Assembly (NCBI RefSeq): GCF_017347085.1
Contig: NZ_JADPSA010000014.1
Span: 1 to 49,024 of the forward strand
Length of the DNA stretch: 49,024 bases
Source of the DNA: Nesterenkonia sp. E16_10
Lineage (GTDB): Bacteria > Actinomycetota > Actinomycetes > Actinomycetales > Micrococcaceae
Direction: 5' to 3'
Part shown: positions 46,206 through 49,024 of the stretch, one piece after another
Layout: every line of letters starts with the position of its first letter
Position numbering within the stretch: position 1 is the stretch's first letter
The notes under the pieces: model-generated
What the model was told of the DNA's origin: nothing
Databases searched by the model: none
What the model saw: the letters and a program-made list of their open reading frames with translations, nothing else
Position numbers and translations under genes: made by a program

Positions 46206-48197
46206 ATGAGGGCACTCCTTGCGGGCCTCAGGCGCTACCCGATGGTCATGGCGACCCTTGCCGTCGGGCTGCTCGGCGGCGCCTTGGAGCTGAGCGCCCA
46301 GGGACCTGCGGCTCGCTGGCTGATCTCCGGATTCGCCCTGGTCATCGCGCTGCTGCAGGTCCGTCGCATGGTCAAGGACCTGCGCGCCGGAACCTACGGC
46401 ATCGACCTGCTCGCGGTCACCGCCATCGGCTCCACCGTGGCGGTGGGGGAGTACTGGGCCGCCCTGGTGGTCTGCCTGATGCTCTCCGGCGGCGAAGCGC
46501 TCGAGGACTACGCCGCCGGCCGTGCCCGTCGGGAGCTGACCGGTCTGCTGGAGAACGCCCCGCACACCGCGCACCGGCTGGGTCCGGAGAGCGGCACTGC
46601 CAGCGGCCCTGGCAACGACACCGACAGCGGCTCTGGCAGCGGCACCGACAGCGCCACCGACACCGGCCCTGCCAGCGGCCCCACAGACATCCCGGTTGAA
46701 GCGGTCCGCGTCGGTGACCGGCTGCTGGTCCGGCCCTTCGAGGTGGTGCCGGTGGACGGCGTGCTCACCTCTGCCGCCGCCACCTTCGACGAGTCCTCCC
46801 TCACCGGAGAATCGCTGCCGGTGGAACGCCTCCGCGGCGAGGACCTGCTCTCCGGAGCCGTCAACGGCGGTGAAGCCATCGAGGTGCGCGCCACCGCCGG
46901 CGCCTCGGAATCCCAGTACCAGCGGATCATCGCGCTGGTCCGTGAGGCCCAGGAGTCCAAGGCCCCCTTCGTCCGGCTCGCCGACCGGGTCGCGGTGCCC
47001 TTCACCCTCGGCGCGCTCGGACTGGCCGCCGGGGCCTGGGCGCTCTCCGGGGACCCCGCACGTGCCGCCGAGGTGCTCGTCGTCGCAACCCCCTGCCCGC
47101 TGATCATCGCGGCACCGGTGGCATTCATGGCGGGGATGTCCCGTGCGGCCAGCAACGGGATCATCGTCAAGAGCAGCGGCACGCTGGAGCAGCTGGCGCG
47201 GGTGAGGACCGCCGCCTTCGACAAGACCGGCACCCTGACCCATGGCAGGCCGGAGGTGACCCAGGTCCACGCGCTCGGCCTCGCCCCAGAGCTGATGCTC
47301 GCGCTCGCCGCGGGGGTCGAGCAGTACTCTTCGCATCCGCTCGCCGCCGCCGTGGTCGCCGCCGCCCGCGCCGGCGGAGCAGGCGTGCCGCCCGCGGAGG
47401 AGGTCACCGAGGTCCCGGCCAACGGGGTGCGCGGGACGGTCCAGGGGCGCAGCGTGCTGGTCGGAAGCGTCCGGTTCATCGCCCGGGAGACCGGCGCGAC
47501 CCCGGACACCCCACCGGTGGGGCACAGCGGGGTCCACGTAGCCGTGGACGGCGGCTACGCGGGCTATATCGCCCTGGCCGATGAGCTGCGCCTGGAGACC
47601 CGGGCCACGATGTCCTCGCTGCACCGAGCGGGGGTGAACACCACGATGATGCTCACCGGCGACGGCGAGCACGTGGCCCGCCATATCGCGCAGCAGGCCG
47701 GCATCGACGATGTGCGCGCCGATCTGCTGCCCCAGGACAAGGTCACCGCGGTGCAGGCCGCGCAGCCGCGGCCCGTGATGATGGTGGGCGACGGGGTCAA
47801 CGATGCGCCGGTGCTGGCGGTCGCCGATGTCGGGGTGGCGATGGGGGCGCGCGGCTCCAGCGCCGCGAGTGAGTCCGCCGACGTCGTGATCACGGTCGAT
47901 GACCTCGGCCGCAGCGCGCGGGCGGTGCACATCGGTCGGCGCACCATGCGGATCGCCTGGCAGGCGATCTGGATCGGTGTGGGCATGTCCGTGGTCCTGA
48001 TGGTCATCGCCGCGGCCGGCCTGCTCCCAGCCATCGTCGGGGCCTGGCTGCAGGAGGTCGTCGACCTCGCCTGCATCCTGTGGGCGCTGCTGGCGATGCG
48101 CCCGAGCCGGGCGGAGCGGAGTGAATCGACCCGGATGGAGCGGGAGCTGGCGGCGGCTCGCGCGGCACCGGGGGACCCCGCGGCGGCGCTGCGGTGA
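46206..48197 (+). CDS. Heavy-metal P1B-type ATPase
   Basis: A 663-residue metal-transporting P-type ATPase without N-terminal HMA domain. TGES is at 200-203, the TM motif TPC-PL at 295-298 (instead of the CPC of Cu/Zn pumps), the phosphorylated D339 in DKTGTLT, the HP pair in SSHPLAAAVV, GDGVNDAPVL near the hinge and QEVVDLACILWAL in the last helices. The TPC motif points to a divergent subgroup whose metal is unclear (iron or nickel are possibilities). A Ser/Gly/Thr/Asp-rich insert fills 129-159. The start is uncertain because GAGG is too close to ATG 46206. Confidence 0.92.
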   Translation: MRALLAGLRRYPMVMATLAVGLLGGALELSAQGPAARWLISGFALVIALLQVRRMVKDLRAGTYGIDLLAVTAIGSTVAVGEYWAALVVCLMLSGGEALEDYAAGRARRELTGLLENAPHTAHRLGPESGTASGPGNDTDSGSGSGTDSATDTGPASGPTDIPVEAVRVGDRLLVRPFEVVPVDGVLTSAAATFDESSLTGESLPVERLRGEDLLSGAVNGGEAIEVRATAGASESQYQRIIALVREAQESKAPFVRLADRVAVPFTLGALGLAAGAWALSGDPARAAEVLVVATPCPLIIAAPVAFMAGMSRAASNGIIVKSSGTLEQLARVRTAAFDKTGTLTHGRPEVTQVHALGLAPELMLALAAGVEQYSSHPLAAAVVAAARAGGAGVPPAEEVTEVPANGVRGTVQGRSVLVGSVRFIARETGATPDTPPVGHSGVHVAVDGGYAGYIALADELRLETRATMSSLHRAGVNTTMMLTGDGEHVARHIAQQAGIDDVRADLLPQDKVTAVQAAQPRPVMMVGDGVNDAPVLAVADVGVAMGARGSSAASESADVVITVDDLGRSARAVHIGRRTMRIAWQAIWIGVGMSVVLMVIAAAGLLPAIVGAWLQEVVDLACILWALLAMRPSRAERSESTRMERELAAARAAPGDPAAALR

Positions 48198-48356
48198 GCG
48201 TTCTCCGGCGCAGCGGTGAGGCCGCAGAAAAAAACTTTGAGAATCTGCGTGAGGATCTTCGAGCTGCTGCGTCTTAGCTTATGTCTGACCGAGCAGGTCA
48301 GAGTTCCTGAACCCAGGCAGCGCAGATGAGCGCGCCATGATCTCAAGGAGAGACCA

Positions 48357-48914
48357 ATGACTGAGAACACCTCCGCCGCCCAGAAGTCCGCTCAGGCCAA
48401 CGGCGCAGCCGCTGCCGGTCGCCCGAGCCCGGCGGCCCAGGGTCTTGCCGCCCAGAACGGCAGCGCCCAGGGCTCCGAGCTGACCCGCAAGCAGGCCGCG
48501 GCCGCAGCCAACAGCCCGCTGGTCACCGAGTTCGGCTCCACCACGGTGGAGGAGAATGTGGTGCAGAAGCTCTCCGGCATCGCCGCCCGTGAGGTTCCCG
48601 GCGTCTACGGCATGGGCAACATCGCCCGGCGCACCTTCGACGCGATCTCCGAGCGCATCCCCGGCTCGCGCACCCAGGTGTCCGGCGGCGTCTCGGTGGA
48701 GAAGGGCGAGCGTCAGACCGCCATCGACCTGACCATCATCGTGGAGTACGGCGCGTCCATCGTGGAGGTCGCCGAGAACATCCGCCGCAGCGTCATCCGT
48801 TCGGTGGAGCACGGCACCGGGCTGGAGGTCGTGGAGGTCAACATCAGCGTGGCCGATGTGCACCTTCCCGAAGAGGACGATCAGCCCCGGGAATCCGGCG
48901 ACGAGCTGGCCTGA
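48357..48914 (+). CDS. Asp23/Gls24 family envelope stress protein
   Basis: A 185-residue protein: Ala/Gln/Ser-rich N-terminus (1-50), then an Asp23 domain (GSTTVEENVVQKLSGIAAREVPGVYGMG, here marked by its core VVQKLSGIAAREV, and IDLTIIVEYG), and an acidic end. Family members form membrane-attached complexes that support envelope integrity. ATG 48357 has AAGGAGAG upstream. It ends just before an insertion sequence. Confidence 0.93.
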   Translation: MTENTSAAQKSAQANGAAAAGRPSPAAQGLAAQNGSAQGSELTRKQAAAAANSPLVTEFGSTTVEENVVQKLSGIAAREVPGVYGMGNIARRTFDAISERIPGSRTQVSGGVSVEKGERQTAIDLTIIVEYGASIVEVAENIRRSVIRSVEHGTGLEVVEVNISVADVHLPEEDDQPRESGDELA

Positions 48915-48937
48915 GGCCCGACGGCGGATTCTGGCGG

Positions 48938-49024
48938 TCATTGCAACAGGAGGTCTTCGATCAGTTCGATCGGCTTCTGAAAACCTAGTCTTTTCCGTGG
49001 TCGATCATTGAGTTCCTGGGCTAC
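48938..49024 (-). mobile_element. IS30-family transposase, C-terminal fragment (cut by window end)
   Basis: On the minus strand the last 87 bases encode 28 residues in frame, ending NDRPRKRLGFQKPIELI-x-DLLLQ and a TGA. This is the typical C-terminus of IS30-family transposases (N-x-RPRK-x-L-x-F-x-x-P-x-E). The rest of the gene lies beyond the window. The IS end would fall between the stop and the Asp23 gene (48915-48937), where GGCGGATTCTGG is a candidate terminal repeat. Confidence 0.85.

Noticed and set aside
46170-47930. Leftward open frame opposite the P-type ATPase
   Set aside because: Compositional shadow; the plus strand has all ATPase motifs.

Overview
The window is a chromosomal stretch of a high-GC Gram-positive bacterium, most likely an actinobacterium of the order Micrococcales (Micrococcaceae-like; the genus cannot be fixed from sequence alone). 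The support is GTG/TTG starts with strong Shine-Dalgarno (SD) sequences, a DUF3073 protein, an Asp23/Gls24 envelope protein, a clpB gene behind a HAIR (HspR) element, and a GntR/UTRA regulator with DasR-type operators over an amino-sugar operon. No rRNA, tRNA or CRISPR array was seen. The right half (from about 27.9 kb) looks richer in GC and more tightly packed than the left half, which resembles an accessory region of small stress, regulatory and transport modules with several gene-poor stretches.

Left part (0-19 kb): a haem-oxygenase-like iron protein with a CDGSH Fe-S protein; a methyltransferase and SelO; a DUF4440/RES pair and small membrane proteins; a short-chain dehydrogenase; a MerR regulator divergent from a quinone oxidoreductase, with a perfect operator dyad; a DesK/DesR-type two-component system divergent from an ABC exporter; a 55-residue KOW-like protein; a second ABC exporter with an unknown anchored protein; and two divergent regulator/enzyme pairs (HxlR/Rid and CGNR/hydrolase).

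19-27.8 kb is one amino-sugar locus: a divergent GntR/UTRA repressor, a sugar ABC importer (binding protein and two permeases), NagB, a five-bladed-propeller glycoside hydrolase, a secreted endonuclease/exonuclease/phosphatase-type enzyme, a ROK kinase and NagA. Import, kinase, deacetylase and deaminase together would take an N-acetylglucosamine-type sugar to fructose-6-phosphate. Tandem dre-like operators lie between the repressor and the importer.

27.9-48.9 kb holds clpB, a dihydrofolate-reductase-like protein flanked by 54-bp repeats, an Ogt-type DNA repair protein, NAD-malic enzyme, DUF3073, a sirtuin, an MFS exporter with a TetR regulator, a LysE exporter, an ECF importer with a fused, asymmetrically degenerate ATPase next to a nucleoside hydrolase, an iron(III) ABC importer, a heavy-metal P-type ATPase and Asp23/Gls24. 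The window ends inside an IS30-family transposase.

The most unusual signals are three ATC codons sitting exactly where SD spacing and family N-termini predict start codons (21095, 26590, 43330), and the ECF ATPase in which one ATP site has lost its key residues while the other is intact.
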